Assembly (NCBI GenBank): GCA_014859755.1
Contig: JACUTO010000023.1
Location: 1 to 14,871 of the forward strand
DNA: 14,871 nt
Source: Candidatus Bathyarchaeota archaeon
Lineage (GTDB): Archaea; Thermoproteota; Bathyarchaeia; Bathyarchaeales; Bathyarchaeaceae
Reading direction: 5' to 3'
This document shows positions 6,323 through 13,614 of the stretch, one piece after another. Position 1 is the stretch's first letter. Each line of letters opens with the position of its first letter. The notes under the pieces are model-generated. The model was given only the letters and a program-made list of their open reading frames with translations, searched no databases and was not told the origin of the DNA. Made by a program: the position numbers and the translations under genes.

Positions 6323-6741
6323 TCGGCTCTCAATTTCGGAATGAGTTTTACGATTCCGTCGATTATAGCTTCAGGCTTCGGCGGGCATCCTGGAACGTAA
6401 GCATTAACAGGAATCACCGTGTCTATACCACCATAAACGTTGTAACAACCTATGAAAGGGGCACCGCTAATTGCGCAGGTCCCGACTGCGATGACGAGTT
6501 TAGGTTCAGGCATCTGCTCATATACTCTAACGACTCTGTCCTTGACTTGCCTTGTCACCGGGCCTGTGACAACAAGCATGTCCGCGTGTCTCGGACTGCC
6601 CCGAATGATTATTCCAAACCGTTCAACATCGAATCTAGGCGTTAGGGTGGCCATGACTTCAATATCGCACGCGTTGCAACCCCCTGTATTGAAGTGGATG
6701 ATCCAGGGTGATCTGGTTCGGGCCCACTTGAATAAACCCAT
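6319..6741 (-). CDS. nuoB: NuoB-like / [NiFe] hydrogenase small subunit
   Basis: This 140-residue protein holds one [4Fe-4S] cluster, expected to be ligated by C22 and C25 (TGGCNACDIE), C89 (GTCAISGAPF) and C119 (VPGCPPKPE). Complex I NuoB has two adjacent cysteines at the first site; the C-x-x-C spacing here is that of group 4 hydrogenase small subunits (Ech/Mbh type, GCNGCDIE). The cluster would be the last relay before the [NiFe] site in NuoD. Another cysteine, C99, sits near the cluster but has no assigned role. It starts one base after the nuoA stop and overlaps nuoC by four bases, so translation is probably coupled. Confidence 0.93.
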   Translation of the reverse strand: MGLFKWARTRSPWIIHFNTGGCNACDIEVMATLTPRFDVERFGIIIRGSPRHADMLVVTGPVTRQVKDRVVRVYEQMPEPKLVIAVGTCAISGAPFIGCYNVYGGIDTVIPVNAYVPGCPPKPEAIIDGIVKLIPKLRAE

Positions 6742-6742
6742 T

Positions 6743-7078
6743 CTATCCCCGCCGCCACAATGGAAGTAAAATGACGATGGCCATCAATACGATGGTCGCG
6801 TAGATGGCTGGAAAATAACCTGGCGTATTAAGTGATGTGGCGAGAATGAATGCGAGGATGTCGAAGATGAGGAAGTAGACGGCGTAGATGAGGAATCTTT
6901 CAACATCCACCTGAAGCTTGCTTGGAGGGAGGTCTTCGCCGCAGGCGTAAGGAGCAACCTTACCCTCGGTCTTCTCACCCTTTGCTCCAATAATCCACCC
7001 CACCAAATAAAGGATTAACCCAACAACTATGGATAGGAAGAAGATGAAGGGCAAGGAAATCAATAAGTCAGTCTGCAT
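6743..7078 (-). CDS. nuoA: NuoA-like membrane subunit
   Basis: A 111-residue protein with three spans (about 8-30, 64-85 and 88-106). The loop between the first two carries KVAPYACGEDLPPS, equivalent to the ND3 loop with its conserved cysteine (C46). The next span reads YAVYFLIFDILAF; the Asp of the FDxE motif is kept (D73), but the glutamate position is Leu75. NuoA is a hallmark of complex I and Fpo and is not part of compact hydrogenases such as Ech, so its presence beside a NiFe large subunit is informative. It is the first gene of the nuoABCDHI unit, with a TATA box about 45 nt upstream and AGGT ahead of the ATG. Confidence 0.92.
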   Translation of the reverse strand: MQTDLLISLPFIFFLSIVVGLILYLVGWIIGAKGEKTEGKVAPYACGEDLPPSKLQVDVERFLIYAVYFLIFDILAFILATSLNTPGYFPAIYATIVLMAIVILLPLWRRG

Positions 7079-7118
7079 CTGTTCACTGACCTTTTGACTT
7101 ATCTCTAAAGATGCACTG

Positions 7119-7125
7119 TATTTAA
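7119..7125 (-). promoter_or_regulatory. TATA box for nuoABCDHI
   Basis: The minus strand reads AACGTTAAATACAG. TTAAATA is centred about 44 nt before the nuoA ATG, which puts transcription start near 7097 and gives a leader of roughly 18 nt holding an AGGT SD. Confidence 0.45.
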
Positions 7126-7173
7126 CGTTTTTAGGTTTACTTTTTAAAAATTCGTGGCCTCCGTTGAAAAGTC

Positions 7174-7181
7174 TTTTAAAA
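7174..7181 (+). promoter_or_regulatory. TATA box for nuoJJKN
   Basis: TTTTAAAA preceded by GAAAAGTC (BRE-like purines) predicts a transcription start near 7200-7205. The divergent nuoA promoter lies about 50 nt to the left, so a shared regulator could act on both. Confidence 0.5.
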
Positions 7182-7256
7182 GGGGGCTTTCAAACTCTTC
7201 TGATACAAAGATGACGGGAGAGGGCTTTAACGCTTAATGATCTACTGCAGATTGCT

Positions 7257-7478
7257 TTGATAGTTTTAACGGTTTTGCTGGCGTTGTTGACCGTTGAACT
7301 AGAGGACATGCTTCACGCTGTTATCTCCCTGTGCGGGATGTGCATCACCATAGGGGCGTTATTTTGGCTACTCGACGCACCGTACGTCTCTGTCTTTCAG
7401 CTGTTGGTCTACGCAGGGGCTGTGATGGTTCTCTTCATAGCCACCGTTATGTTAACGGCGAGAAAGGAGAAGCCATAA
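7257..7478 (+). CDS. nuoJ: NuoJ-like subunit, N-terminal half (MbhD-like); start uncertain
   Basis: As called from the TTG at 7257 the product is 73 residues with about two and a half spans; FQLLVYAGAVMVLFI (~48-62) is the NuoJ signature. The frame is open upstream to 7215, and the codons just before the TTG read NDLLQIA, which continues the hydrophobic start seen in NuoJ/MbhD-like proteins (LLQIALLI). The true protein therefore probably begins earlier. No ATG/GTG/TTG is in frame there. An ATG at 7237, 12 nt after the purine-rich GGGAGAGGG, is out of frame by one base and closes at the TGA overlapping the TTG. Either a one-base error or mutation, or a non-standard start, is indicated. NuoJ is split in two here, as in Mbh-like complexes. 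Confidence 0.8.
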   Translation: MIVLTVLLALLTVELEDMLHAVISLCGMCITIGALFWLLDAPYVSVFQLLVYAGAVMVLFIATVMLTARKEKP

Positions 7479-7479
7479 A

Positions 7480-7719
7480 ATGAGAATTGATTGGATCAGA
7501 GTGGCAGGGCTAATAGCCGTCGTCTTGGCCGTGTTAATTTTTTCCACGCTAGTCGTTAGGTCAGAATTTCCAGCCTTCGATCACGTGGACCCTGTTGAAA
7601 TCGAAACAACCGAGTTCCTATGGACTTATCGTTTGATCGACATGATTGCTCAAGCTTTCGTTTTGTTTGCGGCGGCTGCTTGCTGTGTGGCAGTGTTAAG
7701 AGCTGAGGAGAAAAAATGA
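7480..7719 (+). CDS. nuoJ: NuoJ-like subunit, C-terminal half (MbhE-like)
   Basis: This 79-residue protein has two spans (about 8-26 and 50-73) joined by an acidic loop (HVDPVEIETTEFLWTYR). It corresponds to the last part of a fused NuoJ and to the separate small subunit found in split hydrogenase/Mrp-type complexes. It starts one base after the stop of the N-terminal half with GGAG ten bases upstream, and its stop overlaps the nuoK ATG as ATGA. Partner half and order (J-J-K) make the assignment secure, although the sequence itself is poorly conserved. Confidence 0.75.
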   Translation: MRIDWIRVAGLIAVVLAVLIFSTLVVRSEFPAFDHVDPVEIETTEFLWTYRLIDMIAQAFVLFAAAACCVAVLRAEEKK

Positions 7720-8030
7720 TTCCGCTTGTTTATTACCTCGCGGGTGCTGTCGCCCTCTACATTATTGGCATGTACTGTCTGGCTTCAAAGCGTAACATGA
7801 TCAGACTTGTCATCGGAGTTGAGATCCTAATGAACGCCGCCAACCTAACCTTCATCGCATTTTCAGCGTACAGAACACCGGGTCATATAGATCCGCTCGG
7901 TCACGCCATTGCGATCATGTCTATAGTGTTCGCTGGATGTGTTACTGCCGTAGCCTTGACAATTGTCACCTACGCCTACAGGCATTATGGCACATTGGAC
8001 GTTCGAAAACTGAGGCGGTTGAGGTGGTGA
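7716..8030 (+). CDS. nuoK: NuoK-like / MrpC-like membrane subunit
   Basis: A 104-residue protein with three spans. The first conserved glutamate is present in GVEILMNAANL (E36). The second span glutamate of bacterial NuoK (E72 in E. coli) is missing: that region reads IMSIVFAGCVTAVAL, closer to the 'vlTaIVI.fA.TA' pattern of MrpC and Mbh proteins. NuoK and NuoJ carry the proton or ion path next to NuoH. The start overlaps the preceding stop by four bases. The short cytoplasmic tail is basic (DVRKLRRLRW). Confidence 0.88.
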   Translation: MIPLVYYLAGAVALYIIGMYCLASKRNMIRLVIGVEILMNAANLTFIAFSAYRTPGHIDPLGHAIAIMSIVFAGCVTAVALTIVTYAYRHYGTLDVRKLRRLRW

Positions 8031-8040
8031 CGGTCTAAGC

Positions 8041-9531
8041 ATGTTTACCAAGCCTTTGGATGTCCTCCTCATATTCATGATCACGACGCCGGTGATTGGG
8101 TGGGTGGCATACAAAAAGGAGAATCGAAAAATTCATGGCATCTATGCTGCCCTCGGACTCTCGGTCACAGCCTACTTCCTCTATGAATTGTACAGGGAGG
8201 TAGCTGAGAAAGGCGTCGTCCTGATCGTTGGTCAACACCCTTTCAATCCCCCTCTGGCAGCCTGCCTCAAAATAGATATGCTAAGCGTTTTTATGGCGTT
8301 CCTTTACACGATAAGTGGGCTATTCGCTGCTGTCTATTCGATTAAGTATATGGAACACGACACTGGGTTAACAGAATATTATACGCTCCTCTTAGGCATG
8401 ATCGCTGGCATGACGGGTGTCGTCTTCGCTGGCGACTTTTTTACGCTGTTTGTCTTCTGGGAGCTCATGTGCCTCACATCTTACGCTTTGGTTGCGTTTC
8501 GAAAGCAAAGGTGGGAACCCATAGAAGCTGGGTTTAAATACCTTATTATGAGCGCTGCCGGAAGTGCAACCATTCTCCTCGCCATGTCGTTTCTCTACGG
8601 TATGACTGGGACGGTGAACTTCGCAGGTCTCGCAGCCAGCCTTAACAACGCTACACCTGACGGATGGCTGTACGTAACGTTGACGTTGATCATCGTTGGC
8701 TTCGGGATCAAGACGGCCATCGTTCCATTCCATACGTGGCTCCCAGACGCCCACTCAGCCGCACCGAGCCCGATAAGCGCTGTGCTTTCTGGTGTCATGG
8801 TGCAAACAGGTGCTTATGCCCTCCTCCGTATTCTTCTTCTCGTTTTTGGTTTTACGCAACCAACGTGGCGAATGACGCTGGCCGTTTTCGCAGTTTTCAC
8901 GATGTTTGGCGGTAATATAATGGCGTTGTTGCAAAATGACCTCAAACGTTTGCTCGCTTTCAGCACTATTGCCCAAATGGGTTACATTATTTTCGGATGG
9001 GCAATCACCTCCCAGTATGGAATAGCTGCAAGCTTGTTCCATATTATGAACCACGCAATTATGAAGGGCCTCCTCTTCCTTTGCGCTGGGTCATTCATTC
9101 ATCAAGTGAAAACGCGGGATCTCCGGAAGCTCAGGGGCATAAGGAAGACAATGCCCTTGACCAGCATGTTTTTTGCTATCGGCGCTCTTGCGATCGCGGG
9201 CATTCCACCATTCAATGGTTTTTGGAGCGAGTGGATGATCGTGACGGCAGGCATAGAAGCCGAAATGATTCTATTTTCAGCCTTAATGCTCGCCAACATG
9301 GTCTTTTCGGTCGTCTACTACATCCGCGTTATTCGCATGATCTTGTTAGATGAGCCTACGGCGGTGTCCAAAAAAGCAACAGAGGCTCCGGCATCTATGC
9401 TCATTCCCACCCTCGTTCTCGCCGCTCTTTGCGTCTTAATTGGAGTCTATCCAGGACCGTTTATCACCATGGCTTCGCGGGCTGCTCAAGCAGCATTAGA
9501 TGTGCAGAGATACATCGGCTCTATGCTATAA
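8041..9531 (+). CDS. nuoN: NuoN-position antiporter-like subunit (MrpD family)
   Basis: A 496-residue protein of about 14 spans. The half-channel residues are present: E141 in the TM5 motif FVFWELMCLTSYAL, K224 in GFGIKTAIVPFHTWLPDAHSAAPS, and K342 in the TM12 motif HAIMKGLLFLCAG. It is named NuoN by its place after nuoK and because L and M are identified elsewhere in the locus; by sequence it is a general MrpD/NuoM/NuoN-family protein. It should drive translocation of one ion, H+ or Na+. It starts 10 nt after nuoK, with GAGGTGG overlapping the nuoK end. Its last 11 bases overlap the 3' end of the convergent nuoM. Confidence 0.9.
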   Translation: MFTKPLDVLLIFMITTPVIGWVAYKKENRKIHGIYAALGLSVTAYFLYELYREVAEKGVVLIVGQHPFNPPLAACLKIDMLSVFMAFLYTISGLFAAVYSIKYMEHDTGLTEYYTLLLGMIAGMTGVVFAGDFFTLFVFWELMCLTSYALVAFRKQRWEPIEAGFKYLIMSAAGSATILLAMSFLYGMTGTVNFAGLAASLNNATPDGWLYVTLTLIIVGFGIKTAIVPFHTWLPDAHSAAPSPISAVLSGVMVQTGAYALLRILLLVFGFTQPTWRMTLAVFAVFTMFGGNIMALLQNDLKRLLAFSTIAQMGYIIFGWAITSQYGIAASLFHIMNHAIMKGLLFLCAGSFIHQVKTRDLRKLRGIRKTMPLTSMFFAIGALAIAGIPPFNGFWSEWMIVTAGIEAEMILFSALMLANMVFSVVYYIRVIRMILLDEPTAVSKKATEAPASMLIPTLVLAALCVLIGVYPGPFITMASRAAQAALDVQRYIGSML

Positions 9532-10969
9532 ACCTTAATACGAGATCAGGCCAGATCCCTAACACGAAAGCAGTAGCCGCCAACACAATTATTGGAATAC
9601 GCAACATCCAAGACGTTTCCTTTGTGTTCTCTAATTTTTTAGGGGTAGCTCCGAAGAACACTCTCCAGATGAACCACAGGTAGTATCCAGCAGTGATTAC
9701 GGTGCTGATCACGGCGACGATGGTGATGAGGATCTTTCCAGAGGAGATTCCACCTGAGAAAATCATCCACTCGCTCCAAAAACCGTTTAGAGGTGGGGTT
9801 CCGGCTAGGGATAAGGCGCCTATGAAGGCTGCGATACAAGTTATTGGCATCTTTCCAGCTAAGCCTCCCAGCTTTTTGATGTTGCGCGTTCCTGTTTGGT
9901 GTATGATCGCGCCAGCGCACATGAAGAGAAGGGCTTTACAAACGGCGTGATTGATTACATGAAAGAGCCCGCCCGTGACCCCTAGTGTCGCGTCAGGGAG
10001 CCAAGTCGCAAGTCCGAAGAAGATGTATCCCATCTGGCTAATACTAGAGTACGCCAGTAACCGTTTGATGTCGGTTTGCGCAAGAGCCATCAGTCCACCG
10101 TAAATCATTGTGATAACCCCAAGAGCCGTCAAGACATCTGATGTCTGCACTACTGTTTGACCAAACCCGGAAAGAAGAATCCTTGCGATGGCGTAGGCGC
10201 CACACTTAATCATGACGCCTGACAGCATCGCGCTTATCGGCGCGGGGGCCTCAGCGTGGGCATCAGGCAACCACGTATGAACTGGAAAGAGCGCCATTTT
10301 CACGCAAAAACCAATCAGTAACAGAGCAAACACTGGGAGTATGCTACTTTGAGGGATAGCGATGGCAGCAAGCGGCAATTCGGCGAGGTCGAAGGTGCCA
10401 GTGAATACATAGATGGATAGTATTCCAAGAAGCATACAAAGCGACCCGAAATGTGTAAATATGAAGTATTTGAACCCGATGGCTAACCTCTTTTTTGATG
10501 TCCCCCAAAAAGTTATTAAGAAATAGGATGGAACCAGCATCAACTCCCAGAAGAGGTAAAACTGCAGGAGGTTCGCGGAAAGTATTACTCCGATCATGCC
10601 TGCCATGAAAAGCAATAGATTTGCGTAATAGCCCGCTTGTCCACCTTCACCCTTCATGTACTTGATTGAGTAAAAACACGAGAGTGCACTGACAACTGCA
10701 ACAATTAATCCAATAGGAAAGCTAATCATGTCAACCCAAAAACCCAAAGTCAGCTTGATTGATGGTGTACGGATCCACGCATATGCAAAGTGTATGGGGC
10801 CTCGTTCAATGAGGTCCGTCACCATGGAAAAAATCATTAGAACGGATAGCGAGGCCGCTATTGTCGCTAACCATCCGGCATACTTCTCAACACGCTTTCC
10901 AAAAACATAAAGGGCGACTCCTGAGATTATGGGGAGAATAACTGCCAAGAGGGGGGCGTGGGGAATCAA
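9521..10969 (-). CDS. nuoM: NuoM-like antiporter-like subunit
   Basis: This 482-residue, ~14-span protein has all key charges: E142 (FWELMLVPSYF), K224 (GFCVKMALFPVHTWLPDAHAEAP), K255 in TM8 (GVMIKCGAYA) and K345 in TM12 (HAVCKALLFMCAG). DIKRLLAYSSISQMGY (~300-315) is the standard discontinuous-helix region. It forms the middle pump of the membrane arm. The TTG start at 10969 is fixed by an AGGAG that overlaps the nuoL stop and lies 8 nt upstream. The gene is co-transcribed with nuoL and meets nuoN tail to tail with an 11-nt overlap. Confidence 0.92.
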   Translation of the reverse strand: MIPHAPLLAVILPIISGVALYVFGKRVEKYAGWLATIAASLSVLMIFSMVTDLIERGPIHFAYAWIRTPSIKLTLGFWVDMISFPIGLIVAVVSALSCFYSIKYMKGEGGQAGYYANLLLFMAGMIGVILSANLLQFYLFWELMLVPSYFLITFWGTSKKRLAIGFKYFIFTHFGSLCMLLGILSIYVFTGTFDLAELPLAAIAIPQSSILPVFALLLIGFCVKMALFPVHTWLPDAHAEAPAPISAMLSGVMIKCGAYAIARILLSGFGQTVVQTSDVLTALGVITMIYGGLMALAQTDIKRLLAYSSISQMGYIFFGLATWLPDATLGVTGGLFHVINHAVCKALLFMCAGAIIHQTGTRNIKKLGGLAGKMPITCIAAFIGALSLAGTPPLNGFWSEWMIFSGGISSGKILITIVAVISTVITAGYYLWFIWRVFFGATPKKLENTKETSWMLRIPIIVLAATAFVLGIWPDLVLRFIA

Positions 10970-10977
10970 GTCGACTT

Positions 10978-10982
10978 CTCCT
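10978..10982 (-). promoter_or_regulatory. Shine-Dalgarno AGGAG for the nuoM TTG start
   Basis: AGGAG on the minus strand overlaps the nuoL TAG and ends 8 nt before the TTG at 10969. No alternative ATG is in frame nearby, so this site supports the unusual start. Confidence 0.65.
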
Positions 10983-13071
10983 AGGGAATATACCCACCAA
11001 ATAGGAACAGCAGAACTATTAGTAACGCGGCTCCAATAAAAGCCATTAGCATATTGTAGGACAACACTCCTGTGTGGATCCTTCTGAAATATCGAGAAAA
11101 TGATGCAACAAGGTTGGCTATAAAATAGTTTAACGCGTCGATGCCCTTGAGCTCTGGGTACTTGTACATGATTTGGGATAGCCGTTTAAGGAAACTTGCA
11201 ACAGCATAATTGGCTCGATCTATCACTGAAATTTCGACGTAACGATAAGCCCTTCGTGAAAACGTGATTGTTCCATCCGCGACCTTATGGTAAAGCGCGT
11301 CGATGTAGCATCGCTTCCATAGAAAATCGTGAGCCTTCGTTAAGAATCGGTGTTCCTCAATTAATTTGACTGGATCAAGTCGGCGCGCAATGTATAGCTG
11401 GTATGCAGGATAGCCTCCAACCGCTACTGCCACACACGTTAAGACCGTACTTATGGAAGGAACAATGTATATCAGAACATCGACAATATTGCTGAAAGTC
11501 AGTGTCCGTAAGAAAGGAAGGTGGAGAAGAAGCCTGTTAAAGCTAGGGATTAAAAGAAGTGCTAGAAAATCTAGGAACATTGTTATTGCGAGAGTGGCGA
11601 CAAGCGAAATACGCATTACTGAGGGGATTTTCTTTACCGTTTTTCCTTCAGACTTATGACCTCCCCTTTTGAAAACAAGACCCATCATTCTAAGACAGAA
11701 AAAGGCAGTTATTCCAGCTCCGATTATCAACAGAGCAAAAATTACATATCCCAATATCATAAGCAAAAATTGGCCTTTTGTACCAGCCTCTCCTGCAAAA
11801 TCCAAGGCAACCGTTTGAACCCAGTTTGTACACCAAAAACCACCTAATGGCGGTATACCCCCTAGAGCAAGAGCTCCCACCTCCATGCTCCTATGCGCGA
11901 TCCGACTCTTGAATCCGCCCATATGATGCAAATTGTCTGAACCAACTGCATAGGAAATGTACGCCGCGGTGAGAAAAAGTAGCGCTGAGACAAAGGCGTC
12001 CAGAGTCAAAAGGAAGGTGCCAGCTAAATATCCCCAGCTTAAGTCAGCCATCAACCCTGCTAAGCCTAAAGCAGCCATCATGTATCCGATCATGCTTGAG
12101 ACAGAATATGCCAAAACTTTGAATATGTTAATTTGAGTAGCCGCTATAAGAGCGCTAATCACCGCAGTGAGCGCGCCTACAAGAGCCATGACTAAAAAGA
12201 AGCTAACCATGCCACCGTATCCTGAAGCTTCGTGGAAAATTGGGAGCACTCTAGCCATCAGAAAAGGACCAGCCAAGCACTCAGTTACAGCATTGAAAGA
12301 AGACGGAGAAGTAGCCAACGCATCCGGTAGCCACTCTTGCAAAGGAAACTGAGCTGCTTTCCCTATAGCCCCACCAAAGAACATAAAGACTGTAATAAAA
12401 AGCAAACCAGAACCTGATAAACCCGCCCAGTCAATATTATTTCCGAGAGCCGTGAGGTTGAAGGTGCCGGAATAAAAGTACATGATTAAGATAGATGCCA
12501 AGAGCAAAACGTCTCCGACACGAAGTACCAAGAACGTCTTTAAGCCTATGTGAGCTTTGTATGGATCCTTATGCCAAAAGGCAGCAAGGAAGGTGCAACA
12601 TACCCCGACAATTTCCCAACCAATGAACATGAAAAGGAGGTTATCCGCTATCACTATCATTAAGTATCCAGCGATGAAAAGCTGGATGAGACACCAGAAT
12701 CTGGTCAGGCTGGGGTCCCTACGCATGTATCCTACGGAGAAGAGAGTGACCAAGAGGCCTATACTACTGACCACAACAGCCATAAGTACGTTAAATGGAT
12801 CGACCAGCACCTCTAGATTTACGCCGAGAGAACTGACCCATGGAATCTGTCGATCAAGAGGAATGTTGCCCAACGCTTCCCCGCTAACCCAGTCGACCGC
12901 CTTTCCTGTGAAAACGTCGGGTATCATGGACAGCGAAAAAACGACGCTAGCCCCAACAAACGCCACCGGCGCATAATCTCTCAGCTTACGATGCACTAAG
13001 GCAAAGAGTGGCGTAAGCACAGACCCGATCAACGGAACGAGCCAACAAAGCCACGGTGCATACGGGAGCAA
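10981..13071 (-). CDS. nuoL: NuoL-like antiporter-like subunit with C-terminal lateral-helix region
   Basis: A 696-residue protein. About 14 spans are followed by a long C-terminal part (~530-690) with amphipathic stretches and a last span (SYNMLMAFIGAALLIVLLF), as in NuoL with its lateral helix and TM16. The TM5 glutamate (E153, FIGWEIVG) and TM7 lysine (K238, GGAIGKAAQFPLQEWLPDAL) are kept. The TM8 'HAATMVTAG' motif is replaced by FNAVTECLAGP, and the TM12 'HAFFKALLFL' lysine by serine (S362, DAFVSALLFL). The distal half-channel is thus altered, unlike in NuoM and NuoN. The start is TTG at 13071 with GAGG 8 nt upstream. It is the first gene of the nuoLM unit and should be the outermost pump. 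Confidence 0.92.
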   Translation of the reverse strand: MLPYAPWLCWLVPLIGSVLTPLFALVHRKLRDYAPVAFVGASVVFSLSMIPDVFTGKAVDWVSGEALGNIPLDRQIPWVSSLGVNLEVLVDPFNVLMAVVVSSIGLLVTLFSVGYMRRDPSLTRFWCLIQLFIAGYLMIVIADNLLFMFIGWEIVGVCCTFLAAFWHKDPYKAHIGLKTFLVLRVGDVLLLASILIMYFYSGTFNLTALGNNIDWAGLSGSGLLFITVFMFFGGAIGKAAQFPLQEWLPDALATSPSSFNAVTECLAGPFLMARVLPIFHEASGYGGMVSFFLVMALVGALTAVISALIAATQINIFKVLAYSVSSMIGYMMAALGLAGLMADLSWGYLAGTFLLTLDAFVSALLFLTAAYISYAVGSDNLHHMGGFKSRIAHRSMEVGALALGGIPPLGGFWCTNWVQTVALDFAGEAGTKGQFLLMILGYVIFALLIIGAGITAFFCLRMMGLVFKRGGHKSEGKTVKKIPSVMRISLVATLAITMFLDFLALLLIPSFNRLLLHLPFLRTLTFSNIVDVLIYIVPSISTVLTCVAVAVGGYPAYQLYIARRLDPVKLIEEHRFLTKAHDFLWKRCYIDALYHKVADGTITFSRRAYRYVEISVIDRANYAVASFLKRLSQIMYKYPELKGIDALNYFIANLVASFSRYFRRIHTGVLSYNMLMAFIGAALLIVLLFLFGGYIP

Positions 13072-13079
13072 TGAACCAT

Positions 13080-13083
13080 CCTC
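13080..13083 (-). promoter_or_regulatory. Shine-Dalgarno GAGG for the nuoL TTG start
   Basis: GAGG on the minus strand ends 8 nt before the TTG at 13071. The nearer ATG inside GGATGG is out of frame, which supports TTG as the start. Confidence 0.5.
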
Positions 13084-13124
13084 ACAGAGCGCATTGAAAT
13101 AACGTATATTGCACGTAGTAGTTC

Positions 13125-13132
13125 AAATATTT
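13125..13132 (-). promoter_or_regulatory. TATA-like box for nuoLM
   Basis: The minus strand reads AATAAATATTTGAAC, centred about 57 nt ahead of the nuoL start. It predicts transcription start near 13103 and a leader of about 30 nt containing the GAGG site. Confidence 0.4.
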
Positions 13133-13614
13133 ATTTTGAAACAAGTCGAGTGGCACGCCATGTTCAAGGAGTGCAAAAACCTAGGTTCAAGACGCTGAAA
13201 AGAAAGTTCATTTAATTTGATTAAGAAGTCACTAGTGCACACCAAAAAACTGCCGAGATCGATCTTAACATGTTATATACGTATTTGGAAAGTCCGTATA
13301 TCGCGCGCGAGGCATCATCTTTCTCTCAATCTTTGTACAAGTGGTTGACATCAACTAATCGTGAGACAGACGACTTACATTTCTTGGCAGTTGACTTAAG
13401 GCTGGAACTGAATCTTGGTCTCGCGGGTGTAGGAAAAGGGGGCGACGATTTAGGCGTCGTCTCCCAGTGAAAACCGAACTCCTCTCTCTCTTCGGCAACT
13501 CCAAACCATAGTTAGCACGGTCAGAATATATGGCTTATTACTTCAACAGACATATTCCACTGTCGAAACTTAGTTTTTAAGGAATGCCGATGATACCTTT
13601 GATCGGTGAGATAA
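13133..13614. other. Intergenic stretch without a convincing gene
   Basis: No ORF here has both a plausible start site and protein-like composition; a 66-codon plus-strand frame from 13270 is judged spurious. Visible items are a CGCGCGCG tract (13302-13309), a small imperfect hairpin around 13441-13461 (GGCGACG / CGTCGTC), and at 13573-13580 a TTTTTAAG box that suits the promoter of the 13615 gene. No tRNA or CRISPR repeat is seen. A small RNA cannot be excluded. Confidence 0.4.

Noticed and set aside
3315..13071. Reading the locus as an NADH dehydrogenase or F420H2 dehydrogenase
   Set aside because: No NuoEFG, FpoF or FpoO gene is present, and the D and B subunits carry hydrogenase-type cysteine motifs.
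13270..13470. 66-codon plus-strand ORF in the intergenic stretch
   Set aside because: No SD, a CG tract within it, low-complexity Leu/Gly end, and no recognisable motif; neither strand gives a better product.
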